From Promerops cafer (lineage: Eukaryota > Chordata > Aves > Passeriformes > Nectariniidae), in contig VZSE01003113.1 of the NCBI GenBank assembly GCA_013398275.1, positions 1,016,830 to 1,080,829 on the forward strand: a stretch of DNA of 64,000 nt, written 5' to 3'. The notes below the pieces were generated by a model. The model did not search any database. It was given only the letters and a program-made list of their open reading frames with translations, and was not told the origin of the DNA. The position numbers and the translations under genes are program-made. Positions within the stretch are counted from its first letter, which is position 1. Each line of letters opens with the position of its first letter. This document shows, piece after piece, positions 63,302-64,000 of the stretch.

Positions 63302-64000
63302 TTCTGGAGACAGTAGTGCTTTCCATGTAGTTTCCAGATGAGAACTAATTATTTTACAATTTATAAATTAAGTGACTGTAGTGCCTTCATGCTTCACCAT
63401 GATATGTCAAAACTTCAGCATCCTTTAACCAATGACATAGTGAAATAATCTTGTTAAGATTTCAGAAATGATGAAGGAGTCAATCAAGACTTAGAGCTTG
63501 CTATGCCGTATTGTATTAATATGCTCTTTACTTCAAAGAACATGCAGTCTAAGTGAGGAAAACAGATGTAGACTTAGGGTTATGAAGCGCAACAGAAGAC
63601 AAGAAAACTGGCGGGCATAAGTGTCGCTGACATGGCATTATCTTGTTATGAACGTATATGTGTACACGTTCAGTGTAAATTAAAAAGAATGAGCTTAAAG
63701 AATGAGCTTTAAATTAAAGAGTGAGGGAGTCCTAGGCAGTGAGAGGAGCGAGTGCTGCTGGGGGAGAAGTAAGCAGACAAAAGCAAGTGTGGAAGAAGGG
63801 GGGAAGGCTGGAGGAACACTTGGGATGATCTGGTCAACTCTGAACAGTTTCAATGTGCCAAGAGTGGTTTGGTTGCTTTTTAAATCTGTCCCTGCTGTCT
63901 GGCAACTGTCCCACTCCTCCCCCAATAGTGTGCTGGGGAGTGCTAGGGTATCATTTGGGATCCTGTTTCCTAAGGACATGAGGGTGTCCCCAGCCAAATT
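63302..64000. other. MPP7: Intronic DNA, nothing recognised
   Basis: No gene or repeat family identified apart from a small local duplication (AAAGAATGAGCTT-type, about 63685-63710). A purine-rich patch at 63715-63815 produces a 100-codon minus-strand frame rich in Leu, Pro and Ser that looks like a composition artefact. Confidence 0.5.

Larger units (their letters stand above)
34382..64000 (+). other. MPP7: Next MPP7 intron, continuing beyond right edge (>29.6 kb)
   Basis: It begins at the GTAAAC donor. I searched by eye for the expected next residues (beginning IHEKLHYYEKQ) and for second-L27 sequence and found neither, so the acceptor probably lies outside the window. From 34.4 to 43.2 kb I see only AT-rich sequence and an AAG microsatellite (37121-37140). 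From 43.2 kb rightwards it is loaded with LTR and CR1 elements listed separately. Remaining gaps (44.35-53.2, 54.76-56.25, 59-61.3, 61.6-62.9 and 63.3-64 kb) show no gene that I can support. Confidence 0.75.

Noticed and set aside
1..64000. CRISPR arrays, bacterial operons, tRNA or rRNA genes
   Set aside because: No regularly spaced direct repeats with unique spacers, no cloverleaf or rRNA signatures, and the content is clearly vertebrate intronic DNA.

Overview
This is a vertebrate nuclear window, almost certainly avian and probably from a songbird. It is AT-rich and nearly all non-coding. The lineage call rests on two things: several copies of CR1, the dominant LINE of birds, and a long ERVL-type LTR of a kind I know from passerine genomes. 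There is no sign of bacterial organisation (no operons, long ORFs, rRNA or tRNA genes).

The one host gene I can name is MPP7 (MAGUK p55 subfamily member 7) on the + strand. Two coding exons are present. The start-codon exon (acceptor before 21041, ATG at 21169, donor after 21205) encodes the N-terminus MPALSTGSGSDT plus one base. A 119-base exon (34263-34381) completes the split glycine codon and encodes the next 39 residues, the start of the first L27 domain. They are separated by a 13,057-bp intron. The following intron runs from 34382 past the right edge, over 29.6 kb. I found no later MPP7 exon (second L27, PDZ, SH3 or guanylate kinase). The ATG exon opens with a 3' splice site, so the transcript starts further upstream. 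A short, dense CpG island at about 18.11-18.26 kb, with a donor-like site at 18299, is the best promoter and leader-exon candidate in the window.

Layout: 1-17.5 kb shows no recognisable gene, only simple-sequence tracts such as an 18-base G run. 17.5-18.65 kb is a high-complexity block that looks like conserved regulatory DNA around the CpG island. 18.65-21.04 kb is the putative leader intron. 21.2-34.26 kb is the first coding intron, with one minus-strand CR1 and a few perfect small hairpins. 34.38-64 kb is the next intron, quiet until about 43 kb and then rich in transposable elements: an ERVL-like solo LTR with TIRs and a 5-bp target duplication (43277-44349), a CR1 ORF2 remnant missing the reverse-transcriptase catalytic region (about 53.2-54.76 kb), a poly-A tract broken by three Ns (55.4 kb), CR1 fragments at 56.3 and 61.4 kb, an ERV-like dispersed repeat at 57 kb, a second LTR with TIRs and a 4-bp duplication (58361-58827), and a third LTR without a visible duplication (62914-63301).

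I see no convincing new protein-coding system. The parts most worth following up are the regulatory-looking block with its CpG island, the clean LTR insertions inside MPP7, and the unusual long poly-A tract.
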